Made by a program: the position numbers and the translations under genes. Below the pieces are notes generated by a model. That model saw nothing but the letters and a program-made list of their open reading frames with translations, did not search any database and was not told the origin of the DNA. A stretch of DNA of 64,000 nucleotides from Bacteroidota bacterium (GTDB lineage: Bacteria > Bacteroidota > Ignavibacteria > UBA10030 > UBA6906): positions 26,921 to 90,920 of the forward strand of contig JAHBUR010000017.1 in the NCBI GenBank assembly GCA_019637975.1. The letters run 5' to 3'. Below, in pieces: positions 26,958 through 35,716 of this stretch (position 1 is the first letter of the stretch; every line of letters starts with the position of its first letter).

Positions 26958-28370
26958 ATGATCGTCATGAAATTCGGGGGAACATCCGTTGAGGATGCCT
27001 CCGCGTTGCGGAATGTCGCGCAGATTGTTGATGCGCGTCGACGCCTCAAACCGCTTGTCGTCCTTTCCGCCTGCGCGGGAGTAACAAACGCCCTCATCAA
27101 AACGGCACACGACGCGGCGGCAGGAAACAAAAAAGAGGCGCTGAAGGGATTTGCGGCGATGCACGAGCGACACAATATGATTGCCGACGAACTGCTCGGC
27201 TCCGACGCGCATTCCGCAAAAGAAGTTTTTGAATCGGATTTCGCCGAGCTGCGGCAGCTTGTGCACGGACTTTCCATTTTGAACGAACTGACGCCGCGGG
27301 CGCTGGATCAGATTGTTGCACACGGCGAACGCTGGTCGTCAAGGCTTCTCAGTCTATTTCTTCAGAAAGAGAAAATCCCTGCCCTGTTCGTTGACGCGCG
27401 AACGGTGATGATTACGGGAAACGAATTCACCAAAGCCGCTCCGCTGTTCGACATCATCGAAGAGAAAGCGAACGAAATCCTTCAGCCTCCGCTCGAAGCC
27501 GGAAATATTGTCGTGACGCAAGGATTTATCGGCTCTACAAAAGAAGGCATTACCACGACAATCGGCCGGGGCGGTTCCGATTATTCCGCTGCGATTTTGG
27601 GCGCAGTATTGAATGCCGATGAAATCCAAATCTGGACCGACGTTGACGGCTTCCTGACTGCCGACCCGAAGATCGTTTCAGATGCCCGCAAGATTCGTGA
27701 GATGACGTTCACCGAAGCGGCAGAGCTAGCCTACTTCGGCGCGAAGGTGCTGCATCCGAGCACGATTCTGCCCGCCGTTCAGAAGAACATTCCCGTCCGT
27801 GTACTCAACTCAAGGCGGCCCGAGGGAGAGGGAACCCTCATCACCAACACGGCCCCGGGATATCCGGGCTGCATCGTGAAATCGGTGGCGTACAAAAAGG
27901 GAATCACCGTCATAGGCATTCAAAGCACGCGCATGCTCATGGCGCACGGCTTTCTTGCCCGTGTATTTGAAGTGTTCGAGCGCCACAAGAAAAGCGTGGA
28001 TGTTGTTGTCACATCGGAAGTTGGCGTGTCGCTCACGGTTGACAACGATTCCGATGTAGAGAAGATTGAAGAAGAACTTGCCCGCTTCGCGGATGTGAAA
28101 GTCGAGCGAAACAAGGTCGTCTTCTGCGTTGTCGGCGAGCGGATGAAGCTGACAAAAGGCGTAGCCGCTCGGGTCTTCAGCGCGCTTGCCGATGCAAAAG
28201 TGAACATCGAGCTGATCTCGCAAGGAGGATCGGAAATCAATCTTACATTCGTTGTTGATGAGGCAGACGTGGACAGGACCGTGCGTGCCCTGCATATCGA
28301 GTTCTTTTCGGATAATGCGGAAGAGGCGGGGTTGTTTGATGAGATCCCTGATAACAGTAACAGAGTGTGA
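26958..28370 (+). CDS. lysC: Aspartate kinase
   Basis: A 470-residue monofunctional aspartokinase, the first step of the aspartate family pathway to lysine, threonine, methionine and diaminopimelate. KFGGTS at 5-10, GRGGSDYSA near 204 and TDVDGFLTADP mark the kinase domain. Residues ~310-465 hold two ACT regulatory domains (VIGIQSTRM...; VCVVGERM...VNIELISQGGSEINLTF), which implies feedback control by an end-product amino acid. CAGGA lies upstream of the ATG. Confidence 0.96.
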   Translation: MIVMKFGGTSVEDASALRNVAQIVDARRRLKPLVVLSACAGVTNALIKTAHDAAAGNKKEALKGFAAMHERHNMIADELLGSDAHSAKEVFESDFAELRQLVHGLSILNELTPRALDQIVAHGERWSSRLLSLFLQKEKIPALFVDARTVMITGNEFTKAAPLFDIIEEKANEILQPPLEAGNIVVTQGFIGSTKEGITTTIGRGGSDYSAAILGAVLNADEIQIWTDVDGFLTADPKIVSDARKIREMTFTEAAELAYFGAKVLHPSTILPAVQKNIPVRVLNSRRPEGEGTLITNTAPGYPGCIVKSVAYKKGITVIGIQSTRMLMAHGFLARVFEVFERHKKSVDVVVTSEVGVSLTVDNDSDVEKIEEELARFADVKVERNKVVFCVVGERMKLTKGVAARVFSALADAKVNIELISQGGSEINLTFVVDEADVDRTVRALHIEFFSDNAEEAGLFDEIPDNSNRV

Positions 28371-28495
28371 CACGAGGAGGAAGCATGGCATTCACAACCA
28401 TCTTGATGAAGAAGTGGAAGGAGATTGCATAAGAAAACATGACCAATCTTGTCACATTTTCCGTTAAGAATTTTCTCTTCCCGCAGATTTTTTTC

Positions 28496-28524
28496 TTGAC
28501 ACTACTGTATTTCTGACGTACATT
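28496..28524 (+). promoter_or_regulatory. Sigma70-like promoter for the second FG-GAP gene
   Basis: TTGACA at 28496-28501, a 17-base spacer, TACATT at 28519-28524. It shares TTTTCTTGACA and the following yTAC with the promoter at 16525. A 6-bp hairpin (TCTCCC/GGGAGA, 28525-28541) lies at the expected transcript start. In the 370 bases between lysC and the FG-GAP gene, this element and the CT repeat are the only structure I see. Confidence 0.55.
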
Positions 28525-28551
28525 TCTCCCGTGATGGGAGAGAGAAACAGA

Positions 28552-28583
<32 letters not shown>

Positions 28584-28739
28584 TAATATAGCAATGATCT
28601 GAAGTTCGATACTCGAATCCTCCTCCCGAACCGCTGAAAGGACGAACATGAGAAGAGAGAAGCTGATTGCGGCGAGGGCCTTCCTGCATACCATTTCCAC
28701 ATCTACTCACTGCCATATCCATACGCTCAAGGGTGAACT

Positions 28740-30686
28740 ATGACTTCGCGCGGAGCTTTCCGTCTGTTCAGCATGTTCATTGCTCTCATGTTTGCTCTGC
28801 CGCCGGCGAGAGCCGACGAGCCCCTGAGAACTCTTCAATCGTTCGGCGTTGCCGTTCAGCACGGCCAGCCCGTCTATCCCCTCCCTGCCAATGTTGCCCT
28901 TGGCCTGTTCAATCCCGACCCACTCCCAGATTTGTTGTATCATGTTGAAAACACAGTCCAACTCTGGCAGAATAACGGCGATGGTACTTTTGGAATAAGG
29001 CCGGTCTTTGAGCGACGAGCGCAGGGAACCATCCTAAAAATGGAGATCCGAAAGAGCAAGATGATGGGGGACAACATTCAAAACCCCGCGAGTTGGGGAG
29101 AAATTGTCCTAGCATATGCGAACGGGTCCGAAGAAGTAATTTCGCATACGCGTATTCTGCAGAGTAGGACACCCTTTGCATCACTTCCCCAACACTCCAA
29201 CGGTCCGCAATTGTGTTTTCGCGAGGTATGGAAGAGTGAACCTAATGCTGGGTTGTGTGACCAAGTTTCCATAGGCGATATCGATAATGACGGCCGGTTA
29301 GAAATGGCATACTGGTTCTACTCACCACCCGGACAGCCCGACGTAAACCGGCTTGCCATCTACGAGGTCGTAGGAAACGATTCAATCCGTCTGGACTGGG
29401 ATACCTTGTTCTACGGTGCAGCGGGAGGTCCGTTTGGCCTGTCGGACATCGATAAAAACGGCCGTAAAGAGATTCTGATTTTTCGTAACGGATGCGCATT
29501 TGTTGAATGTTTTGGGCCGGGACAATACCGCTACTATTCCACAAACCTCTACCCTCCCATCACTGGTGCAACATTCCGCATGATGGAAACGGATATTGAT
29601 CATGACGGCACAAAAGAAATAACAATGCTTACAAGTGATCTCAATGCAGTAGGAGAACAGACGATATTCTCAATTGGTCGATACTCAGGGAAAGGACAGG
29701 CCTCGGATGGCACTTGGTCTATATCGTTCAGCACAGTTCAACTTGCCCGCTTCCCATGGTACTCATTTGATATGGCAATTGGACAAATTGATGGTACAGG
29801 CCGAGACGAAATTGTCCCGGCAGGAGGATCGTTTGGGGTTAACCAACCTGTCCCAATAAACTATCTTTGGTACAGCGGCATCCCGGGCTTACAACTGTGG
29901 CAAAGGCGACAAATCCACACCGGCTTGAAATCGGGAACGGGCGCAGTAATGTTTGCGAATTTGGATAGCGACACGGTCAAAGAGTTCATCAGCGGTGCGC
30001 CCGGGCCTATCGGACATGGTTCCATGTTTGCGCTGAAGTATATCTCCGATACAACCTGGACTGTGTTATGGGCCGATTCTTCACTGCGGAACGCACCGCT
30101 GTGGGTGAACGCAGGAATGCTTTCCGGCACACCCGTCGTCGCCGGGGCGAATACATTCAGTCCGAACTTCGACACCATTTGGAGCAAACTGAATACGTAT
30201 GCCGCCAACGGCGCGAGCAATGGGGTTTGGTTGCGAGATTCCGGATCGATTCAACAATTTCATTTCGTCGATATCAATCACAATGAGAAAACAAACCTTG
30301 TCTTTGCCCAGTTGTCGCATCAGTTGAACCACAGGCTGGCAGTTTTTGAGGCCGAGGAGCCAACTCGTGTTCCCAACGCGGAGCACTCCCCGGCATCAAT
30401 CTCATTGCATCAGAATTACCCAAACCCGTTCAACCCGACTACAACGATACGCTTCGAAATTCCTCTTGCCGGCTTGGTTAGCATAGCAGTATTTGACATT
30501 GTTGGCAGGGAGGTGAAAACGCTCATCAACGATAACCTGCAAGCAGGGGTGCATAAGGTCACCTGGAATGGAACGAATAGCAAAGGAGGTGATGTGAGCA
30601 GCGGCGTGTACCTGTACCGGCTTGTCGTATCCGACCGCAACGGTAATGTGCACAGCGCAATAAAGAGAATGGTTCTCATAAAGTAA
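28740..30686 (+). CDS. Secreted FG-GAP/VCBS repeat protein with T9SS sorting domain
   Basis: A 648-residue protein: signal peptide at about 1-24 (ending PPARADEP), FG-GAP-like repeats through about 540 (GDIDNDGRLEMAY, SDIDKNGRKEILI, TDIDHDGTKEITM, ANLDSDTVKEFIS), and a C-terminal T9SS domain (HQNYPNPFNPT core, longer loop than the others). It is likely a surface beta-propeller protein and shares general plan with the products at 16731 and 58130. AAGGGTGA precedes the ATG. A short CCGGC/GCCGG hairpin follows at 30696-30710. Confidence 0.9.
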   Translation: MTSRGAFRLFSMFIALMFALPPARADEPLRTLQSFGVAVQHGQPVYPLPANVALGLFNPDPLPDLLYHVENTVQLWQNNGDGTFGIRPVFERRAQGTILKMEIRKSKMMGDNIQNPASWGEIVLAYANGSEEVISHTRILQSRTPFASLPQHSNGPQLCFREVWKSEPNAGLCDQVSIGDIDNDGRLEMAYWFYSPPGQPDVNRLAIYEVVGNDSIRLDWDTLFYGAAGGPFGLSDIDKNGRKEILIFRNGCAFVECFGPGQYRYYSTNLYPPITGATFRMMETDIDHDGTKEITMLTSDLNAVGEQTIFSIGRYSGKGQASDGTWSISFSTVQLARFPWYSFDMAIGQIDGTGRDEIVPAGGSFGVNQPVPINYLWYSGIPGLQLWQRRQIHTGLKSGTGAVMFANLDSDTVKEFISGAPGPIGHGSMFALKYISDTTWTVLWADSSLRNAPLWVNAGMLSGTPVVAGANTFSPNFDTIWSKLNTYAANGASNGVWLRDSGSIQQFHFVDINHNEKTNLVFAQLSHQLNHRLAVFEAEEPTRVPNAEHSPASISLHQNYPNPFNPTTTIRFEIPLAGLVSIAVFDIVGREVKTLINDNLQAGVHKVTWNGTNSKGGDVSSGVYLYRLVVSDRNGNVHSAIKRMVLIK

Positions 30687-30729
30687 TCGCATCGACCGGC
30701 AGTCAGCCGGCAGAAGAAAGCACGACATA

Positions 30730-31923
30730 TCAGGCTTTTCGCAAGGTAAAAAGAGTCAACTCCGGCACTGTTCCCAACCTAATCGGCGGACCCCAATAGC
30801 CGACTCCGCGGTTCACGTACACCCACATGCTGCCGTGTTTGTGCAATCCTTCGATGTACGGTTGGTTGAGCCGTGCAAGATAGTTGCCGGGAAAATACTG
30901 TCCGCCGTGCGTATGCCCCGAAAGCTGGAGGTCGAATCCTGCTTTCGCGGCTTCTGCAATGCTGCGCGGTTGGTGGGCAAGGAGAATTTTTGTCAATCCC
31001 TCCGGGGCTCCGGCAATTGACGATGAGGGATTCGACCTGTGTGCGCTTCCGAAATCCCCGCCGCCGTAGTCCGTCACGCCCGCGAGAACAATCTTCCCTT
31101 CTCCTTTTTCAACGATACGATGCTCATTCACCAGCACGTCGAACCCGAGGTGCGACGCCTCACGCATCCACGAATCAACTCCCGAATAATACTCATGATT
31201 CCCGGTGGAGAAGTATGTCCCGAACGGCGCCTTCAGTTCCTTCAGCGGAGCGACATCATCCCGGAGCCACGCAACCGAGCCGTCAACCAAATCTCCCGTA
31301 AAGACAATCATGTCCGCTTTCTGATCCAGAATCTGCGCGACAACCTCCTCCACATACTCCCGCTTGATCGTCGGGCCGACATGCAGATCGGAGAATTGGA
31401 GAATGCGAAAGCCCTCGAACTCCGGCGGAAGAGTGCCGAGAGGAATATCCACCGATTCGACAGTCGGGCGGCGGTGTGCCTGCATGAATCCGTACCCGCT
31501 TGCCGCGGCGGCAAGGCCGATGATGCTGATGTTTGTTGCGTGCACAAGAAATCTGCGGCGATCGTCGTTCACCGGCGCCGGCACTGGATTTTTTGTGAAG
31601 ATCTTCTTCCCCTTTTCGATGAGTCTGCTTGCCAACACCACAAGATCACGCAAGACAAAGAAGGTCAGCACGAGCGTGAAGAACCCCATGACGATGTAGC
31701 CGAGATAGGAAAGAATGTCCAGCACGCTGCTTTGAACGCCCGCAAGGAAGAAGGCAAACGGGACCTGGGGAATGAGAAACAGGAGAATCACCACAGCCCG
31801 GGCAATGCGCGCCTGTTCGCGAGTGAATTGCGCCGCCTTGATAACCCGCCTGCCGACATACCAATGCGCCAGCCCGATGACGCCGAACCATATAGAGAAG
31901 AAGATGAGAAATTGAAGTCGCAT
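30730..31923 (-). CDS. Membrane-anchored metallophosphoesterase, YkuE/YaeI-like
   Basis: 397 residues from the ATG at 31923; an upstream in-frame ATG at 31977 adds only a polar stretch. The first ~130 residues contain four hydrophobic helices. The rest is a calcineurin-like phosphoesterase with DLHVGP, GDLVDG, GNHEYY and GHTHGGQ metal-binding motifs. Relatives act on phospholipid or lipid-A-linked phosphates (LpxH/YkuE-like) on the membrane surface. The substrate is not determined. It is convergent with the FG-GAP gene and divergent from the AsmA-like gene. Confidence 0.9.
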   Translation of the reverse strand: MRLQFLIFFSIWFGVIGLAHWYVGRRVIKAAQFTREQARIARAVVILLFLIPQVPFAFFLAGVQSSVLDILSYLGYIVMGFFTLVLTFFVLRDLVVLASRLIEKGKKIFTKNPVPAPVNDDRRRFLVHATNISIIGLAAAASGYGFMQAHRRPTVESVDIPLGTLPPEFEGFRILQFSDLHVGPTIKREYVEEVVAQILDQKADMIVFTGDLVDGSVAWLRDDVAPLKELKAPFGTYFSTGNHEYYSGVDSWMREASHLGFDVLVNEHRIVEKGEGKIVLAGVTDYGGGDFGSAHRSNPSSSIAGAPEGLTKILLAHQPRSIAEAAKAGFDLQLSGHTHGGQYFPGNYLARLNQPYIEGLHKHGSMWVYVNRGVGYWGPPIRLGTVPELTLFTLRKA

Positions 31924-32100
31924 GTACTCTGTTACAGATTTGTTTGTTGGAGAACTCGTTGCACAGTCAAACGGCAAAACGCGTTCGATAGTTTCAATCT
32001 ATGCAATTCCCTGATTTTTCCATCGCGAGATGCCTGCTGCGACGCTGTGGTTGCATTGCCATTCGGAACCCTTTTCTCTATATTTTTCCTTAAGAATAAT

Positions 32101-32189
32101 GCCACAAAGGAACCAAGAACTCGAAGGATTCACAAAGGATTGGAGGAGACTGGGATTTGTGAATTCTTCGTTACTTGAGTCTTTGTGGC
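32101..32189. repeat. 89-bp imperfect palindrome, CCACAAAG type
   Basis: The left arm 32101-32136 and right arm 32156-32189 pair in four blocks: GCCACAAAG/CTTTGTGGC, CAAG/CTTG, CGAAG/CTTCG and ATTCACAAA/TTTGTGAAT, around a 19-base loop. The sequence style (CACAAAG with its complement) resembles small palindromic elements seen between genes in several bacterial genomes. It occupies most of the ~315-base gap between the phosphoesterase and AsmA-like genes and carries no ORF of its own. Confidence 0.75.
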
Positions 32190-32238
32190 TTCATCCGTAC
32201 ATAAAGTACAGACATCTGAACTGAGGAAAGGTGGCGTT

Positions 32239-34743
32239 ATGGCTCTCTCAAAGAAAGCAAAAATCTGGATCATAATTCTAGGTATCCCCGTTGTGTTGAT
32301 TCTCGGCGCAATCGGCGTTCTGAAATTCTACTTTACAAACGAGCGACTGAAAGCCCTTCTGATTCCGCAAATCGAATCGGCCACCGGACGGCAAGTCACC
32401 ATCAACGATATCAGTCTGAACATCTTCCCCGCCATTGCTTTGGACGTCCGCGGTCTCACGATTGCCAACAAGGCGGGCTTTTCCGAGAAGCCGATGCTAG
32501 CCCTCGACAGAATGTTGGTTGATGTGAAGCTGCGTCCCTTGTTTGACAAACGAGTTGAGATTTCATCCCTCCTCCTCGAAAAGCCGAGCTTGATCCTTGA
32601 GACAAATGCTGACGGGTCGGTGAATTACAGGGAGAAAGCCGCTCCGGGCGCTGACGAGCCTGCGCCGACGGGCGAACCTGCAAGCATAGCCGGAGTCCTC
32701 CTCTCCGACCTTCGCATCATCAACGGATATATCGAGCTGGTTGACCGCCGCTACAATTCGAAGCAGGTGTACGGTGGTTTCCACGAGCAGGCGAGCGTTG
32801 ATTTCAATCCCTCCACCAACATTGCACGCATCGAAAGCAAAACCGCCATTGATTCGTGGAACTACGGTTCTCTAACCTCGATGCTTATCACCGATTGGCG
32901 CATCACCGCTGACGCAACGCTTCTCTTCGATGTAGCGAAAAACCATCTCACCATCGAAAACGGCAAGGGTTTTTTGAACGGCATTCCGATGGATGTTTCG
33001 GGAATGGTGGATATGATGGACAAGCCGACGATGGATCTGGCGATTGAAGCAAAGAATGTGAATGTTGCACAGCTTCTGAATCTGACTCCGCGGGAGTATG
33101 TGGAGAAGATCAAAGGCGTGAAAGGAAACGGCGAGGTAGAGGCGAAGTTCCTCATCAAAGGAATGTACGACAGCGAAACACAGACGCTGCCCGACATTAC
33201 AGGCAACATCAACTCGACGAACGCGTCCATTCAGTATCCCGATATCCCGAAGCCGATCACGAATATCAACATCGTTTCTGATTTTGTCAGAACAAAAACA
33301 ACGCAGGAATTCCACATCCGAAAACTCTCCGCCAATCTCGGGCAGAATCCCATTTCGGCGACTGTTGATGTGGTGAACTTCGATGATCCCTCGCTGACCA
33401 TGGCAATCAATGCGGCATTGAATCTTGCCGAGGTGAAAGACTACTATCCCGTTGAGGCGGGCACGACACTCAGCGGCAACATGAAAGCCAACGTTAACAT
33501 TGCCGGGAAAACAAGCAACCCAGACGCGATGAAGGCGTCCGGCAATATGGAATTCCAAAGCGTCACGATTGCGACAGCAACAAGCAAGAATCCGGTAAAG
33601 GATATGAACGGCACGATTACGTTCAACAACCAGATTCTTGAATCGAAGAAACTTTCGATGACGATCGGCAAATCGGATCTGGCGCTGGCGTTCACCGTCA
33701 GAAATTATCTTTCGATGATGTCGGATAAAAAAGATGCGCCGAAAGCGACGGCGAATGCGTCGCTCACCTCCAATCGGCTCTTTACTTCCGACATCATGAG
33801 TGATGACGAGACGAAGCCTGCGGGTGGCACAGCTCAACCGAAACAGGCAAAAGCGGCAATGCCTCTGCCAAATGTTGACATGGACATTGCAGCAAACATC
33901 GGCACGTTGACCATGCAGAAGTTTGAGATGAAAGATGTACGCGGCACGATGAAAATCGCCAACGGCATCATCAATATGCAGAACCTGACGATGAAGATGT
34001 TCGACGGCGCGATTGCGAGCAAGGGCTCGATCAATCTGCAGAATCCGGAACGTCCAACGTTCAACCTGAATCTTGACATGAGCAGCCTCAACGCGAACAC
34101 GGCATTGTCCTCGTTTACATCGTTCGGGCAAAGACTGCTGGGCGATCTGAATATGAACATCCAGATCAACGGAGCGCTGGATGATACGCTTGGGCTTATA
34201 CCATCCTCGCTGAATGCGAGCGGCAAAGCCGGTGTCAACAACGGCAAGGTGCAAGGCGTGAAAGTGAATCAGCAAATTGCGAGTCTGCTCAGTGTTCCGG
34301 ATGTAGCGGAAATCAATTTCAAGGATTGGGTGAATGCGTTCAGCATCAAAGACGGGCGGGTTAACATCCCCGACTTGAATATTGCAGCCCTCGGTGCCGA
34401 CTACACAATCGCCGGCTCACAAGGATTGGACGGGTCGATGGATTTCAAGATGGCGATGCTGCTTTCCGAGGCAACGTCGGCAAAGGCGAGTGTTCCGGGA
34501 TTTGCAGGCGAAGCGCTGAATGCGTTGAAGGAACCTAACGGCAGATTGAAGCTCGATTTCCTCGTTGGTGGAAGCGCCGATAACCCGAAAGTCCAGCTTG
34601 ACACACAATCGCTGCAGGCCCGTGCCGCCGAGTTCGCAAAATCAAAGCTCGACGCCGAGAAGCAAAAACTGCAACAGAAACTTGAGGATGAGGCGAAGAA
34701 AAAAGGGGGGGATCTTCTCAAGGATTTGCTCAAGAAGAAATGA
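32239..34743 (+). CDS. AsmA-family envelope protein
   Basis: 834 residues from the ATG at 32239, with GAGGAAAGGTGG upstream; a reading from 32185 would add an unlikely polar start. One N-terminal membrane helix at ~8-30 is followed by the AsmA N-terminal signature (LIPQIESATGRQVTINDISLNIFPAIALDVRGLTIAN). A long beta-rich repeat body and a C-terminal AsmA_2-like part (PSSLNASGKAGVNNGKVQGVKVN) follow. The tail is Lys/Glu-rich, coiled and amphipathic. AsmA-like proteins form hydrophobic grooves bridging inner and outer membranes and help phospholipid transport to the outer membrane. It is followed closely by rsmA. Confidence 0.9.
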   Translation: MALSKKAKIWIIILGIPVVLILGAIGVLKFYFTNERLKALLIPQIESATGRQVTINDISLNIFPAIALDVRGLTIANKAGFSEKPMLALDRMLVDVKLRPLFDKRVEISSLLLEKPSLILETNADGSVNYREKAAPGADEPAPTGEPASIAGVLLSDLRIINGYIELVDRRYNSKQVYGGFHEQASVDFNPSTNIARIESKTAIDSWNYGSLTSMLITDWRITADATLLFDVAKNHLTIENGKGFLNGIPMDVSGMVDMMDKPTMDLAIEAKNVNVAQLLNLTPREYVEKIKGVKGNGEVEAKFLIKGMYDSETQTLPDITGNINSTNASIQYPDIPKPITNINIVSDFVRTKTTQEFHIRKLSANLGQNPISATVDVVNFDDPSLTMAINAALNLAEVKDYYPVEAGTTLSGNMKANVNIAGKTSNPDAMKASGNMEFQSVTIATATSKNPVKDMNGTITFNNQILESKKLSMTIGKSDLALAFTVRNYLSMMSDKKDAPKATANASLTSNRLFTSDIMSDDETKPAGGTAQPKQAKAAMPLPNVDMDIAANIGTLTMQKFEMKDVRGTMKIANGIINMQNLTMKMFDGAIASKGSINLQNPERPTFNLNLDMSSLNANTALSSFTSFGQRLLGDLNMNIQINGALDDTLGLIPSSLNASGKAGVNNGKVQGVKVNQQIASLLSVPDVAEINFKDWVNAFSIKDGRVNIPDLNIAALGADYTIAGSQGLDGSMDFKMAMLLSEATSAKASVPGFAGEALNALKEPNGRLKLDFLVGGSADNPKVQLDTQSLQARAAEFAKSKLDAEKQKLQQKLEDEAKKKGGDLLKDLLKKK

Positions 34744-34753
34744 GGACATATCC

Positions 34754-34781
34754 GTAGGGACGTTCAATTGAACGTCCCTGC
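34754..34781. repeat. 28-bp palindromic repeat, GTAGGGAC family
   Basis: GGGACGTTCAATTGAACGTCCC is a perfect palindrome flanked by GTA and TGC, the same outer sequence as at 3363-3390. It overlaps the start region of rsmA: the TTG candidate start lies in its centre. Confidence 0.75.
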
Positions 34782-35583
34782 ACCTACCGTGAAGACCATC
34801 CGCCCTAAACAATCCCTCGGACAGAATTTCTTGCGCGATGAGAACATCGCCCGGAAGATCGTAGGCTCGATGAACATTCAGCCCGGCGATCTCGTTCTCG
34901 AAATCGGACCCGGAGAAGGGGCACTCACCAAGTATCTCGCACAACAAACCAACGGACTGATAGCAGTTGATTTAGACCGGCGAGCCGTTGATCATATGCA
35001 CGGGTTGTTTCCCGGCGGAGAAGTGGAAATTCTCCATCAGGATTTTCTGGAATCAGATTTCGGGGGGATTCTCAGGAAGCGTACAGCAGCACAACTTCGC
35101 ATCATCGGCAACATTCCGTACAACATTACCAGCCCGATTCTCTTTCATATCCTGGATCATCGTCAGCACGTGGGGGATGCAACGCTGATGATGCAGAAGG
35201 AAGTAGCGAAGCGGTTGGTGGCGAAGCCGGGCACGAAAGACTACGGTATTCTCGCCGTGTTCTGCCAACTGTTTGCCGATGTCGAGCTATTGTTCGATGT
35301 TTCGGCAAAGTGTTTCTTCCCTCCTCCCAAAGTCACATCGTCGGTCGTTCGCATGAAGATGCTCGGGGCGCCCCGCTATCCGGTCAACGACGAGGTATTC
35401 TTCCGGAAGATGGTCCGCTCCATTTTCGGGAAGCGACGGAAGACGCTGCGCAATTCGCTGGGGTATTTCCTCGACCCTCTCCCTCACTTGCCGGAACGTT
35501 TCGATTTAACGAGACGGCCGGAAAACTTGTCGCTTCGTGAATTGGCAGAGTTGGGAAACATGCTTGCAACACAGAGAGAATAG
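34768..35583 (+). CDS. rsmA: 16S rRNA dimethyladenosine transferase RsmA/KsgA
   Basis: The 271-residue enzyme dimethylates two adjacent adenines near the 3' end of 16S rRNA using S-adenosylmethionine. SLGQNFLRDENIARKI, the SAM-binding LEIGPGEGALT, the catalytic NIPYNITSPIL and the C-terminal helical domain (FFPPPKVTSSVVRM) are intact. The start is uncertain: TTG at 34768 lies inside a palindrome, and GTG at 34789 would give 264 residues; neither has a good ribosome site. It is 24 bases after the AsmA-like gene, so translation may be coupled. Confidence 0.95.
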   Translation: MNVPAPTVKTIRPKQSLGQNFLRDENIARKIVGSMNIQPGDLVLEIGPGEGALTKYLAQQTNGLIAVDLDRRAVDHMHGLFPGGEVEILHQDFLESDFGGILRKRTAAQLRIIGNIPYNITSPILFHILDHRQHVGDATLMMQKEVAKRLVAKPGTKDYGILAVFCQLFADVELLFDVSAKCFFPPPKVTSSVVRMKMLGAPRYPVNDEVFFRKMVRSIFGKRRKTLRNSLGYFLDPLPHLPERFDLTRRPENLSLRELAELGNMLATQRE

Positions 35584-35589
35584 AAGGCG

Positions 35590-35625
35590 ACGTGTCCGGC
35601 CTCAAACACCGGCGTTTTTTCGGTT
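35590..35625 (+). terminator. Possible terminator after rsmA
   Basis: GTGTCCGG...CCGGCG with a run of six T just after (CGTTTTTTC). The stem is short (CCGG/CCGG, partly extended), so this is a weak call supported mainly by the T-run and position. Confidence 0.45.
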
Positions 35626-35716
35626 GCTTCTCGCTGCCTCATCGGCTATATTTTTCTAATAGAACCACGCCTGTTTCGCGACAGGGGATTCATTGACCGT
35701 TACAAGGAAAGTGACG

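Noticed and set aside
31039..32178. 379-residue plus-strand ORF over the phosphoesterase gene
   Set aside because: Antisense shadow of a gene with complete catalytic motifs; composition is highly charged and unlike a folded protein.
32872..34275. 467-residue minus-strand ORF inside the AsmA-like gene
   Set aside because: A long shadow frame rich in His, Arg and Cys, opposite a well-supported AsmA gene.
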